A DNA stretch of 64,000 bases from Mobiluncus sp034180645. GTDB lineage: Bacteria; Actinomycetota; Actinomycetes; Actinomycetales; Actinomycetaceae. Where the stretch lies: contig NZ_JAXFNY010000016.1 of NCBI RefSeq assembly GCF_034180645.1, positions 62,001 through 126,000 on the forward strand. Direction: 5' to 3'. Under the pieces are notes generated by a model. The model did no database searches, had not been told where the DNA came from, and worked only from the letters and a program-made list of their open reading frames with translations. Below, piece after piece: positions 25,392 to 34,161 of this stretch. A program made the position numbers and the translations under genes. How positions within the stretch are numbered: position 1 is the stretch's first letter; each line of letters begins with the position of its first letter.

Positions 25392-26252
25392 TTAGGGCTG
25401 AATCTTTACCGCATCGGCCATCATGGCATCGAAGTCATCGGCGGTCTTGCCGGACAGGGCCTTGTTGATGGCGTCCTTCAGAGCGGTGTTGCCTTTCTTA
25501 ACGGACACGCCGATGTTAATGTCCTCATCCGAAACTTGGAAGTCGTCGCCATCGTCGGGGAAGTCCAAAATCTTCATATCCGGGTAAGCGGCCATAGCCC
25601 CTTGACCGGTGGGCATATCGGTGACCACATAATCGACCTTGCCGGTTTCCAAAGCCACCAGCATCGCCGGAGCGGATTCGGCGGGAGACTGCCGTTTGGC
25701 GCCCTTAATCTGCGGAATCAACGTGTCGTACCAAACAGTGCCGGTTTGGCTGGTGGTCCGACCTCCCGCCAGGTCAGCCAAGCCTTTCGCGTTGGCATAC
25801 TTAGAATCAGCCTTGGTCAGCACAATGATGCGGGCGTACAGGTAGGGCCCGGCAAAGTCCACGGTTTCCTCACGTTCCTTGGTCATGGACTGGCCCGCAA
25901 TCGCGGCATCAATTTCGCCGGATTGCACCGCCGGAATCAGGGAATCCCACTCCAGCTGCTTAATTTCGAGCTTCCAGCCGTTGGCATCCGCAATCTGTTT
26001 GGCGGTCATCACATCGTAGCCATTAGCGTACAAGGCGGAATCTTTGATGGGTACCGCATCGTTAGATTTATCGGGCTGCGCCCAGTTGTAGGGAGCGTAG
26101 GCAGCTTCCATACCGACGGTGAAAACACCGTCCTCCAGGCCAGGAATCGCCCCGCCTTCACCAGCTGCGTTATCAGCCGCGGAACCCGCCCCGCACGCGG
26201 CGAGGGAAAAAGCCGCAGCTAGTAGGGCCGCGCCACTCAGTATCTTGTTCAT
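25392..26252 (-). CDS. Amino-acid ABC transporter substrate-binding lipoprotein (probably lysine)
   Basis: Family 3 solute-binding protein. The start is the ATG giving MNKILSGA with AAAGGA 7 nt upstream. A lipoprotein signal (ALLAAAFSLAACG) places the lipidated Cys near residue 20. GVFTVGMEAAYAPYNW, WKLEIKQLEWDSLIPAVQSGEIDAAIAGQSMT and the RTTSQTGTVWYD segment are typical of polar amino acid binders. It is the first gene after a lysine riboswitch and terminator, the basis for proposing lysine. Confidence 0.94.
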   Translation of the reverse strand: MNKILSGAALLAAAFSLAACGAGSAADNAAGEGGAIPGLEDGVFTVGMEAAYAPYNWAQPDKSNDAVPIKDSALYANGYDVMTAKQIADANGWKLEIKQLEWDSLIPAVQSGEIDAAIAGQSMTKEREETVDFAGPYLYARIIVLTKADSKYANAKGLADLAGGRTTSQTGTVWYDTLIPQIKGAKRQSPAESAPAMLVALETGKVDYVVTDMPTGQGAMAAYPDMKILDFPDDGDDFQVSDEDINIGVSVKKGNTALKDAINKALSGKTADDFDAMMADAVKIQP

Positions 26253-26304
26253 CGTTAGTCCTTTCAATCGTTGCAAACAACTTTCGAAAGCTCGAACATG
26301 GCAC

Positions 26305-26332
26305 CAAAAAAGGGGTCATGCTCCATGACCCC
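26305..26332 (-). terminator. Riboswitch expression-platform terminator
   Basis: A perfect 9-bp stem (GGGGTCATG/CATGACCCC, loop GAG) followed by six T on the minus strand, between the lysine aptamer and the binding-protein gene. Its CATGAC arm can instead pair with GTCATG of aptamer helix P1, giving an antiterminator. Confidence 0.85.
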
Positions 26333-26351
26333 ATACCTTGCGCGTATGCGT

Positions 26352-26523
26352 CATGACAGCTCTCCGCAATAGCGACAGTCGAACGGATATTGTCCGCCCG
26401 CCCGGACGTTTCCCCTTGGGAGTGGTTCACATCCTCGGCAGCCTCCCCTTTCGCTTCCGGGCCTCCCGAAGGGATTTCCCTGCCCTGATGGAAGCTAATG
26501 ATGTCGGCTGCGCCTCCGTCATG
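26352..26523 (-). ncRNA. Lysine riboswitch (L-box) aptamer
   Basis: Read on the minus strand, the leader contains the L-box landmarks in order: GGAGGCGC after the P1 strand, GAAAGGGGAGGCTGCCGAGG (the conserved AAGGGG/GCCGAAG region), ACTGTC, and GGAGAGCTGTC at the 3' end. P1 is CATGAC paired with GTCATG, closing the aptamer. The element lies ~100 nt before the transporter ATG, with a terminator between. Lysine binding should stabilise P1 and allow termination, so the importer is made when lysine is scarce. Confidence 0.85.
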
Positions 26524-26538
26524 CTTTTATTGCTTTCC

Positions 26539-26567
26539 AGTCTAGGGCTCTGGGGCGAAAGGTGCAA
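26539..26567 (-). promoter_or_regulatory. Candidate promoter of the riboswitch-transporter operon
   Basis: TTGCAC and TAGACT with a 17-bp spacer on the minus strand; the predicted start lies ~10 nt before the aptamer. Both hexamers are imperfect, but spacing and position fit. Confidence 0.45.
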
Positions 26568-26603
26568 AAATGATAATAAAAACCGCAATCAGGAGGCTCG
26601 GAT

Positions 26604-27266
26604 ATGCAGCGGGTTTTTACTTATCACACCGGACACCCCGTCCTTGACACTTATGCACTGCGAGTGCGGATGGAGGATTACACGGTGTGTGAAACCGCCC
26701 TGGTGCCTCGCGCTGAGGTCCCGGATAACCCGCCAGCCATGAACGGCGAATCGGAGGAAGTGTTTGTTGTCTTGCGCCACGCCCTGATTGATTGGGAGAC
26801 TGGGGACGCCAATCCGTGGCGCTATCTGCTGATTGACATGCGGGAAACGATTTTTCAAGAAGCGGTGCGTGAGTTTTTGCTCAGCACGAATCGCGCCGCC
26901 CTCTATAGTTATGGGCAGGTCGCCAAAAGTCTGGGGGACCCGAAAGCTGCCCGAGCTGTAGCCAGAGCTTGTGCCAGTAATCCGGTACCGCTGCTGGTGG
27001 CCTGTCACCGCGTTGTGCCGGCACCAACCGCCCAGATTTATGCCGCCCGCTACCCCAAAATTCGTCAGGAGGCCCAGGCTGCGGGCCCGTTCCCCGCTTC
27101 GCGCCGGGGCGTGCCCAAAAGGGCATTGCGGCTCGCCCAAGCCGCACTTTCCGACCTTGACCTGGGCGGTTATGCCGGTGGGACGGAATTGAAACGCGCC
27201 CTCTTGGAATACGAACTCGCGTGGAAACTGGATCTCCTGGCTAAGAGCACGGCTCGGCGAGGGTAA
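26604..27266 (+). CDS. ogt: Methylated-DNA-[protein]-cysteine S-methyltransferase
   Basis: It repairs O6-alkylguanine by transferring the alkyl group to its own Cys. The active-site loop is LLVACHRVVP; canonical enzymes have PCHR, so Pro is Ala here while Cys-His-Arg-Val is kept. ALYSYGQVAKSLGDPKAARAV is the recognition-helix segment with the arginine finger. The end of the protein has an extension (ARYPKIRQEAQAAGPF to the C-terminus) beyond the usual family end. An AGGAGG lies before the ATG. Its 3' end overlaps the convergent nitroreductase gene by 26 bp. Confidence 0.86.
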   Translation: MQRVFTYHTGHPVLDTYALRVRMEDYTVCETALVPRAEVPDNPPAMNGESEEVFVVLRHALIDWETGDANPWRYLLIDMRETIFQEAVREFLLSTNRAALYSYGQVAKSLGDPKAARAVARACASNPVPLLVACHRVVPAPTAQIYAARYPKIRQEAQAAGPFPASRRGVPKRALRLAQAALSDLDLGGYAGGTELKRALLEYELAWKLDLLAKSTARRG

Positions 27267-27954
27267 GCGGCGGGTGTTCGGCGCGATACTCGTTTATCTG
27301 GGCATCCGGGTCGGGATAACCCAGCGCCAGCCCGGTGATTAGCCCGTAATCTTTGGGGATGCGAAACTCCGCTTCGAGAGGCGTCCGCCAGGTCGCGAGC
27401 GTTCCAATCGCAACGGTTCCCAGCCCCCGATTCGCGGCCGCCAGCATGAGGGTGGACAGCATCAGCCCGGCATCCTGGGCGGAAAAAGGCAGCAGCGAGC
27501 GGTGGACGAACACGAAAATCCCCACCGGCGCCTGGAACAATTCCAGATTTTGGCGCACCTGCTGGGCACGCCCGGGTTCGTCCCCGCGCCCAATCCCCAG
27601 GTGCGCATAGTAACGCTTCCCGTTTGCCACCTGGCGTTTTCGCAGTTCAGGAGGGTATTTTCCCCAGGTTTTAAAGTCGGCTTTGGGTAGTTTTCCTTCC
27701 CGCAGCGCCCGCAAGAAGGCACCGGGCCGTCCGCGCAGCATCCCGGACGCGGTTTCGGCGCGGCTGGCATAGTCCGCCCGGATTCGCTCCAAGCGCTCCC
27801 CTGTGGCTACTGCCAGCACGTATCCGCGCGTGTTTGACCACGAGGCGCAGTGGCGCGCATCGTCCAAGATATCCTCCAGCACGTGCGCGGGAACTGGTTT
27901 ATCCAAATAGGCTCGGACCGAATAGCGCTTTTTCAGCAGTTCGGTGAACTCCAT
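27241..27954 (-). CDS. Nitroreductase-family FMN protein
   Basis: MEFTELLKKRYSVRAYLDKPVP starts as in nitroreductases (xRRSVRxF). RHCASWSNTRGYVLAVATG and the QDAGLMLSTLMLAAANRGLGTVAIG segment are the FMN-binding features. It probably reduces nitro compounds or quinones with NAD(P)H; the natural substrate is unknown. I chose the ATG after AAAGGACGAGGA rather than the longer frame. The last 14 codons lie in a 42-bp sequence repeated 15.3 kb away. Confidence 0.87.
   Translation of the reverse strand: MEFTELLKKRYSVRAYLDKPVPAHVLEDILDDARHCASWSNTRGYVLAVATGERLERIRADYASRAETASGMLRGRPGAFLRALREGKLPKADFKTWGKYPPELRKRQVANGKRYYAHLGIGRGDEPGRAQQVRQNLELFQAPVGIFVFVHRSLLPFSAQDAGLMLSTLMLAAANRGLGTVAIGTLATWRTPLEAEFRIPKDYGLITGLALGYPDPDAQINEYRAEHPPLTLAEPCS
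27250..27291 (+). repeat. 42-bp direct repeat, copy 1
   Basis: This sequence starts CGGCTCGGCGAGGG and ends CGCGATACTC. It recurs in the same orientation at 42541-42582 with one mismatch (T versus C at position 28). Copy 1 lies within the overlapping 3' ends of ogt and the nitroreductase gene. The two copies bracket the glucuronide region. Confidence 0.9.
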
Positions 27955-28109
27955 TCCTCGTCCTTTCCTCCGGGAAAATCGCGCCGGTATTGGCTTTTTG
28001 CCTATCATATCCGACCCGATTTAGCTGCCCTGTCGCGGACGTAACCACGCCCGGTCGCCCGAAAACCACAGCCGACTTCTTATGGAAGCGCACCCGGCCG
28101 CCCGCACAC

Positions 28110-29525
28110 CTAATGCAGTTTAAAGATTTCGCGCGGCTGCTCGTCGTTAAGCCTGTGAATCCAGTACTTTGCCGAGGATAGCGGCAGGCGTCCCTCACAC
28201 ACGTAGCGAGCAAGAAAAGCCGCGTCCAGCCGCCGATTCATGTCGTGACGTGCCGGAATAGACAAAAATGCCCGGGTATCGTCTATGAAACCGGACAATC
28301 TGGAGAAACCAGCGGTTTCCGTAGTGGCAGCGTGGAAACGCAGAATCGAATCCGGCGCATCGATAAACCACCAGGGAGCACCGATATACACGCTGGGATA
28401 ATACCCGGCCAAGGGCGCAATCTCGCGCGAGTACACGGTTTCATCCAAGGTGAACAGCACCAGGTGCAGATCAGGCTCGTGCCCGTAGCGCTCCAGGAGC
28501 GGACGCAGCGACCTGGTGTACTCGGTGGCGACGGGAATATCATGCCCGGTATCCGCTCCGAAATGGTTGAACGCGGCGGTTGAGTGATTCCGAAACACGC
28601 CAGGATGTACGGTCATCACTAATCCGTCCTCCAGGCTCATCTGGGCAAAGCGCGTCAACATCGCCGCCTCGAAGGCGTCGGCTTGTGCGTCGCTGCCCTC
28701 ACCGGAAACCAATACCTTCAGCAAGCCCGCTAGTTCCCTATCGTCAAGATCCAGGGCAGCCGGCTGCGCCACTCCGAAGTCTGCGGACACCGCCCCGCGT
28801 GCTATGAATCGGCTCCGGCTTTCCCGCATGGCTCGCAAGTAGTCTCCGAGATTATCCGGCGCGCCGCCGACGCTAGCGGTTAGCGCCTCCACGCGCTCGC
28901 GAAACTCCGGTTTGCGCCCATTCACGTAAACGTCGGGACGCCACGTGGGTGCAATCCGTCCGCCCAACTCACCTTGGGAAGTGAGTTTCGCTAGTGCCGC
29001 GTGATCCTCGAGACTGTCCAGCGGGTCGTCCGTGGTGGCGAGGAAGGCGATGGGGAAGGAGTTGAACAGCGCGCGCGGGCGGAAATCCGCCTCCGCTAGC
29101 CGCGCGCCGATTCGGTCATAGAGCACGTCAGCGTTTTGGGTGTTCGGTTCTTCGTCGATGCCAAAGAGCGTAACGAACACGTGAGTGAGCCAGTACCCTG
29201 AGGCTGTCCCGTCGAAAAGATGCCAATGCTGGCAAAACACTCGCCACGCTTCGCGCGGTTTTGTCATCGCCACTTTGCCGACACCGATACCGTTCAAGTC
29301 GACTCCGGCGGCGTTGAGCAGGCGAAACACGTAGTGGTCGTATCGTAGAAACAGCTCCGAGGCATTGGGGAAGGCCGCGTTATCCAGCAGCAGCCGGGGC
29401 TCCACGTGCCCGTGCGGAGAAATAATCGGCAGATCTTTTACGATTTCGTACAGTTCACGAGCAACCTCGCGGATGGATGGCTCCACCGGGAAGAGCCGGT
29501 CGGGATTCAGTTCCAAAGATTCCAT
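28110..29525 (-). CDS. uxaC: Glucuronate isomerase
   Basis: UxaC isomerises D-glucuronate to D-fructuronate (and galacturonate to tagaturonate), the entry step of the Ashwell pathway. At 471 residues it is full length. ISPHGHVEPRLLLD near residue 35, RYDHYVFRLLNAAG, the HWHLFDGT segment and APWWFIDAPDSILRF are recognisable family motifs. The ATG giving MESLEL has GAAGGA 7 nt upstream; the longer frame upstream runs back into kdgK. It is the last gene of uxuB-uxuA-eda-kdgK-uxaC. Confidence 0.95.
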   Translation of the reverse strand: MESLELNPDRLFPVEPSIREVARELYEIVKDLPIISPHGHVEPRLLLDNAAFPNASELFLRYDHYVFRLLNAAGVDLNGIGVGKVAMTKPREAWRVFCQHWHLFDGTASGYWLTHVFVTLFGIDEEPNTQNADVLYDRIGARLAEADFRPRALFNSFPIAFLATTDDPLDSLEDHAALAKLTSQGELGGRIAPTWRPDVYVNGRKPEFRERVEALTASVGGAPDNLGDYLRAMRESRSRFIARGAVSADFGVAQPAALDLDDRELAGLLKVLVSGEGSDAQADAFEAAMLTRFAQMSLEDGLVMTVHPGVFRNHSTAAFNHFGADTGHDIPVATEYTRSLRPLLERYGHEPDLHLVLFTLDETVYSREIAPLAGYYPSVYIGAPWWFIDAPDSILRFHAATTETAGFSRLSGFIDDTRAFLSIPARHDMNRRLDAAFLARYVCEGRLPLSSAKYWIHRLNDEQPREIFKLH

Positions 29526-29569
29526 TGTCGTCCTTCTATTCTCCCGCAGCGGGTTTGCAGTGTGCGGTG

Positions 29570-30682
29570 TCAGCGTTTCACGCGCGCTGAACCCCCGGCC
29601 ACCAGGTTTTCGATTTCTGCCAGGCTGGCCATCGAGGTGTCGCCCGGCGTGGTCATCGCCAAGGCACCGTGGGCCGCCCCGTAGTTCACAGCCTTTTCGA
29701 TGTCTCCGAACTCCATCAGACCATAAATCAGTCCGGACGCGAAGGAATCGCCCCCGCCCACGCGGTCGAGAATCTCCAAGCCATCTCGCTGGGTGGCTCG
29801 GAAAAAGCCCTGCTGACGGTCCCATGCCACCGCGCCCCAATCGTTGATAGTCGCGGTGCGAACCTGACGCATGGTCGTGCCGATGCATTGGAAATTCGGG
29901 AAGGCCCGGGAAGCCTGGTCAATCATGGCGCGAAACGACTCCACTTCCAGGTTGTCGAGGTTTTCGTTTGCCCCCTCGATTTCAAAACCAAGTGAAGCGG
30001 TGAAGTCCTCCTCATTACCAATCATGACGTCTACGTATTGCGCAAGGTCACGGTTCACTTCCTGGCACTTAGCCTGACCGCCGATACTGCTCCACAGACT
30101 GGGACGATAGTTCAGGTCGTAGGACACCACGGTGCCGTATTTTTTCGCAATCTGCATGGCGGTTTTCGCCACGTCGGCAGTAGTTTCGGACAGGGCGGTG
30201 AAGATTCCGCCGGTGTGCAGCCAACGCACCCCCAGTTTCCCGAAGAGTAACTCCCAATCAACATCGTCGGGCCGCATCTGGGAGGCGGCGGTATTTCCGC
30301 GATCATTGCAGCCGACAGCTCCGCGCACTCCATAGCCGCGTTCCGTGAAGTTGATACCGTTGCGCACGTTGCGTCCCACACCGTCGGATTCAACCCACTT
30401 GATGAAGGACGTGTCTACGCCGCCTTGCAAAATGCAGTCCTCCAGCAGCAGACCAATCTCGTCGCGGACCAGTGCCGTGACGATGGCTGTGCGCCGGGAA
30501 AAGGCGCGTCTCGAACCGCGCGCCACGTTGTATTCCCCGCCGCCTTCAGATGCTTTGAATGCTCGTGACGTGCGAATTCGGCCCTCGCCGGGGTCGAGAC
30601 GCAGCATCACCTCCCCGAGAGACACCACGTCATAGCGGCACTGCGAGGCGGGACGGACTTGTAAACCACTGGGTCTGGTCAT
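29570..30682 (-). CDS. kdgK: 2-dehydro-3-deoxygluconokinase
   Basis: A PfkB-family sugar kinase that would phosphorylate KDG to KDPG. It opens with VVSLGEVMLRLDPGEGR and has the GGGEYNVARG substrate loop; the PfkB catalytic motif is DRVGGGDSFASGL near the C-terminus. Neighbouring eda and uxuA define the substrate. At 370 residues it is slightly longer than usual. Its ATG overlaps the eda stop (ATGA), so the two are coupled. Confidence 0.92.
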   Translation of the reverse strand: MTRPSGLQVRPASQCRYDVVSLGEVMLRLDPGEGRIRTSRAFKASEGGGEYNVARGSRRAFSRRTAIVTALVRDEIGLLLEDCILQGGVDTSFIKWVESDGVGRNVRNGINFTERGYGVRGAVGCNDRGNTAASQMRPDDVDWELLFGKLGVRWLHTGGIFTALSETTADVAKTAMQIAKKYGTVVSYDLNYRPSLWSSIGGQAKCQEVNRDLAQYVDVMIGNEEDFTASLGFEIEGANENLDNLEVESFRAMIDQASRAFPNFQCIGTTMRQVRTATINDWGAVAWDRQQGFFRATQRDGLEILDRVGGGDSFASGLIYGLMEFGDIEKAVNYGAAHGALAMTTPGDTSMASLAEIENLVAGGSARVKR

Positions 30683-31323
30683 TGGCGAATCTCCTTAACC
30701 TTAGCGATGGCTTCGGCACTGAGCCGGGTAATCTGTGCAAAATCTGCGGCGTGGACAAGTTTGGCGCTCACCATCCACGAGCCTCCCACCGCCGGGACAA
30801 AGGGCGCTGAGAGCCATTCCCCCAGGTTGTCGGGGTTTACGCCGCCGGTTGGCATAAACTTCATTTGTGGGAAGGGGCCGGCGAAGGCCTTGAGCAGCCC
30901 GAGTCCCCCCAGAGCCGAGGCCGGGAAAAACTTCACGACCTCCAGACCCCACTTTAGTGTCGCCATAATATCCGTGGGGTTGGCGATACCTGGTAGCAGC
31001 GGCACGTTAGCCTCAGCTGCGGCTTTCGCGACTTCCTTTGAAACGCCGGGGGACACCAGAAACTTCGCGCCCGCGTCGACGGCTCGCCTGGCCTGTTCCT
31101 TGTTGACGACTGTGCCGGCACCAACGGTGATTTCCGGCACTTCACGGAAGATTGCGGCGATGCAATCGACCGCAACCGGGGTGCGGAAGGTGACTTCCGC
31201 CGACTTAATCCCGCCTTCCAGCAGGGCGCGCGCAGTCGGGACGGCATCCTCGACCCTGTCGAGCACCACGACCGGCACGATGGGGTTTTCTGCCAGGAGC
31301 GGCATTGCTGACGGTATTCTCAT
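30679..31323 (-). CDS. eda: 2-dehydro-3-deoxy-phosphogluconate aldolase
   Basis: Eda splits KDPG into pyruvate and glyceraldehyde-3-phosphate. The TIM barrel shows the catalytic Glu in AEVTFRTPVA, GAGTVVNKEQA, and the Schiff-base Lys in VVKFFPASALGG. MPTGGVNPDN is the phosphate loop. Length 214 is typical. Overlaps kdgK by four bases and follows uxuA by 15 bp. Confidence 0.96.
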   Translation of the reverse strand: MRIPSAMPLLAENPIVPVVVLDRVEDAVPTARALLEGGIKSAEVTFRTPVAVDCIAAIFREVPEITVGAGTVVNKEQARRAVDAGAKFLVSPGVSKEVAKAAAEANVPLLPGIANPTDIMATLKWGLEVVKFFPASALGGLGLLKAFAGPFPQMKFMPTGGVNPDNLGEWLSAPFVPAVGGSWMVSAKLVHAADFAQITRLSAEAIAKVKEIRQ

Positions 31324-31338
31324 AGCTAGGCTTTCCTC

Positions 31339-32418
31339 CTACTTATCTTCGTGGCTTTTCACGATTGCTTCCCACAGTCCGCCGAGGTAGACCGCCCCGA
31401 GCGCCCGGTCGTAGAGGGGGTATCCGGGTCGGCCCGTTTCCCCCCAAATCATGCGACCGTGGTCCGGACGAATATAGACGTCCGGGTTGGTTTCATAGAT
31501 AGCCTCCAAAATAGCGTACATATCTAGACTGCCGGTGGAGGACGGGTGGGGAGCCTCGTGGAACTTCTTCGGCCCTAGATACTTGACGTTGCGCACGTGA
31601 GCGGCGTTCATCAAACCGCGCTTGCCGAATTCGCGGAAAATCGCGGGAACATCATTGTCGGGATTGGATCCCAGCGAACCCGCACAGATGCAGAAGCCGT
31701 TGAAGCCGGAATCGTAGAGACCAGCAATCTTGTCCATGTCATCGCGATTTCGATAGATGCGCGGCAGCCCGAACAAATCCCAGGCCGGATCGTCGGGGTG
31801 GCACGCCATCTTGATACCGACCTTTTCTGCCGTGGGAATGATGCCTTCCAGGAAGTATCGGTAGTTGGCGCGCATTTTCTCGTGGTCAACCTCCTGATAC
31901 TGTGCCATCACCGTATCCAGATGAGCCAGGCGTTCCGGCTCCCATCCGGGCAGAGTTAGCCCGCCGGATTCCTTCGCGGTCAGCTCCACAATGTCGCGCG
32001 GGGTCATGCCCTCAATCTGGGCATGGTCGTAGTACAGGCAGTTGGAGCCGTCCTCGGTGACGTGGGCCAGCTCGGTGCGCAGCCAGTCAAAGACGGGCAT
32101 GAAGTTATAAATCACGACCTTCACACCGCACTTTGCCAGGTTCTCCAGACACTTGTTGTAGGCGTCTATGTATTTGTCGCGCGTGGGCAGACCCAGCTTG
32201 ATATCCTCGTGCACGTTGACGGATTCGATAACTTCGCATTCGAGCCCGGCAGCGTGAACGCCGTCAATCATCTCCCTGATTTCGTGTTCTTCCCACACTT
32301 CCCCGGCGGCCTTGCCGTTCAAGGTGCCCATGATTCCGGTCATTTCCGGGATTTGTTTGATGTAGCGCAGCGGAATCGGGTCGTATCCTTCTCCGTACCA
32401 GCGGAATGTCATCTTCAT
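31339..32418 (-). CDS. uxuA: Mannonate dehydratase
   Basis: UxuA dehydrates D-mannonate to KDG using Mn or Fe. MTFRWYGEGYDPIPLRYIKQIPE at the start, MACHPDDPAWDLFGLPRIYR, FCICAGSLGSNPDND and RNVKYLGPKKFHE are the metal and substrate-binding motifs, and the late segment with DHGRMIWGE is diagnostic. Length 359 is typical. Its start overlaps the uxuB stop by four bases. Confidence 0.97.
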   Translation of the reverse strand: MKMTFRWYGEGYDPIPLRYIKQIPEMTGIMGTLNGKAAGEVWEEHEIREMIDGVHAAGLECEVIESVNVHEDIKLGLPTRDKYIDAYNKCLENLAKCGVKVVIYNFMPVFDWLRTELAHVTEDGSNCLYYDHAQIEGMTPRDIVELTAKESGGLTLPGWEPERLAHLDTVMAQYQEVDHEKMRANYRYFLEGIIPTAEKVGIKMACHPDDPAWDLFGLPRIYRNRDDMDKIAGLYDSGFNGFCICAGSLGSNPDNDVPAIFREFGKRGLMNAAHVRNVKYLGPKKFHEAPHPSSTGSLDMYAILEAIYETNPDVYIRPDHGRMIWGETGRPGYPLYDRALGAVYLGGLWEAIVKSHEDK

Positions 32419-34037
32419 TTGTTGTACTCCTTATCGAGGGTTGAGCGCACGGCACCAGTGCCGGCGATGAGCTGCAAAAAGTATTGTTCGGTCGCCTGCG
32501 CCAGCGGCGTGGCGTACAGGTCGGTGCGAAAGATGTCGGTGTCGGAAAGTATCGGGTAAAGTGCCTGGTGAACCTCTTTTGCGGTATGGTTTCCACCGAG
32601 GGTGATTCCCGCCACGTGCTTGTGCAGTTCGTCGTATCTGGGGTCGGATGCCGGCTCGAAAGGCTGACCGTCGTCGCCGATACCCATCAGGAAACGGCAC
32701 CACAGAGCGAAAACGAACGGAATCGCCCGCAAAGTCTCGAGGTCAAGTCCGCGCGCCAGATACTTTTTGATGGTTTCGCCGAAGCGAATGGGAATCTTTT
32801 GTGAGGTATCCATGGCGATGCGCGCCGGATTGTCCGGCAAATACACGTTCGGCAGCCGCACTTCCAGCACCTCGCGCAGGAAGTCCTCGGGCTTTACCAC
32901 CACCGGATTCGCCACGACCGGCAGCCCTTCCTTCCACCCCAAGTCATGCACGAGTGCGCTCAGCGCCGGATCGCGCATTTCGGCGTCAATAGTTGGGAAA
33001 CGTAGCAGGGAGCCAGCCACTGCCAGCGCGGTGTGCAGGGGATTCAGGCAGGTCGTGACCTTCATGTTTTCAAAATCGTCGCAAATCTCGCGTTTCACGA
33101 CCAGCACGCCGAGATCATCCCAGTTCGGACGCTCACCCGCGAATTTGTCTTCGATGATGAGGTATTCCACCGGTTCCGTATTCACGAAACCGGCCAGCGG
33201 GGTGCGGTGTGGAGTCTCAACCGCCATATCGCTAAACCCGAGACCAGCGAGTTTTTCGGCAATCACGGGGTTGGGACGCGGGGTGATTTTATCGATAACC
33301 GTGATCGGGAAAGCCACGTTTTTCTCGTCTGAAAGCCACTCCAGGAAACCTTCCGGTGCGGTTCCGTGTTCCGCCCAGCCGCGCGCAATCCTCAGAATCG
33401 ATTCGCGCAGCTTATCGCCGTTATGTGAAAAATTATCGAAACTGAGCAGGGTGATTGGCGCTCCCCCCGCCCTAAACCGCTCGCACAGCAGCACCGCTGA
33501 AAGCACCATGGTCGAGGCGCGCCACCCTTCGGGATCTAACGGATTGCCGGCTTGAATCGCCGCCTCTACCCCCGGCTGCAGATTCCCGGAACCATCGCTA
33601 ATAACGTAGCCTTTTTCGGTGATGGTGTAGCTCATGAGGGTGACTCCGGGGTCGCGCGCAATCTCCACCAGGCGCGAGAATTCGTCTGCGTCTCGAATCC
33701 CCAAACTTTCGCTGATTCCAGCCACCACCCGTAAATCCTGGTTTCCGTCTGGGTTCAGAGTGACCTTCAAGGTCATGAGATCATGTTTGTTCAGCTGGGT
33801 GCGCATATCTGTCGGGTCGCGTGGAGCTACTGCGGTGATCGGCCAGTGTTCCCCGCGCTCCAGCAAATCAGCGGCCATGCGGGCGGGATAGCACCGAAAC
33901 AAGTTCCCCGGCCCAATATGAATCCACCGGGGACGTTTCCTGCCTTCCCTTTGCATTTCTGCCACGTCAAAGCCGGGCAGCACAATCTCGGGGGCTTTTG
34001 TTCTGATATCTTGCAACCCCGCCAGGTTCAACTCCAT
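32415..34037 (-). CDS. uxuB: Mannitol-dehydrogenase-family oxidoreductase, probable fructuronate reductase (D-mannonate oxidoreductase)
   Basis: Polyol-specific long-chain dehydrogenases have an N-terminal NAD(P) domain and a helical C-terminal domain. Here HIGPGNLFRCYPARMAADL is the nucleotide-binding loop, LLSFDNFSHNGDKLR the conserved middle motif and VIDKITPRPNP the catalytic-region segment. The position between uxuA and the glucuronide genes indicates fructuronate to mannonate reduction. At 540 residues it is longer than E. coli UxuB and belongs to a divergent subgroup, so another polyol is possible. It is the first gene of the catabolic operon, after a 124-bp regulatory gap. Confidence 0.85.
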   Translation of the reverse strand: MELNLAGLQDIRTKAPEIVLPGFDVAEMQREGRKRPRWIHIGPGNLFRCYPARMAADLLERGEHWPITAVAPRDPTDMRTQLNKHDLMTLKVTLNPDGNQDLRVVAGISESLGIRDADEFSRLVEIARDPGVTLMSYTITEKGYVISDGSGNLQPGVEAAIQAGNPLDPEGWRASTMVLSAVLLCERFRAGGAPITLLSFDNFSHNGDKLRESILRIARGWAEHGTAPEGFLEWLSDEKNVAFPITVIDKITPRPNPVIAEKLAGLGFSDMAVETPHRTPLAGFVNTEPVEYLIIEDKFAGERPNWDDLGVLVVKREICDDFENMKVTTCLNPLHTALAVAGSLLRFPTIDAEMRDPALSALVHDLGWKEGLPVVANPVVVKPEDFLREVLEVRLPNVYLPDNPARIAMDTSQKIPIRFGETIKKYLARGLDLETLRAIPFVFALWCRFLMGIGDDGQPFEPASDPRYDELHKHVAGITLGGNHTAKEVHQALYPILSDTDIFRTDLYATPLAQATEQYFLQLIAGTGAVRSTLDKEYNK

Positions 34038-34129
34038 AGTGTCTCCTCCATGCCGGCTCTGTGTACCAGAGTTTTCACTACCGGCGCCTCAGTTTCAATT
34101 GTGTCGCTTGTGGCAACTGGCTGCATAAA

Positions 34130-34144
34130 ATGCCAATTGTTGCC
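34130..34144 (+). promoter_or_regulatory. Spaced direct-repeat element upstream of uxuB
   Basis: ATGCC-AATTG-TTGCC, two half sites with a 10-bp period, in the gap before uxuB. Related 15-bp elements occur at 38521-38535 and 38593-38607 between uidB and uidA, so a common regulator is plausible. Confidence 0.4.
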
Positions 34145-34161
34145 AGATACTTTTACCGGTC

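Noticed and set aside
24840..26222. 460-codon + strand open frame opposite the amino-acid importer
   Set aside because: Antisense to the permease and binding-protein genes whose motifs are intact; composition (His/Gly/Arg-rich) typical of shadow frames.
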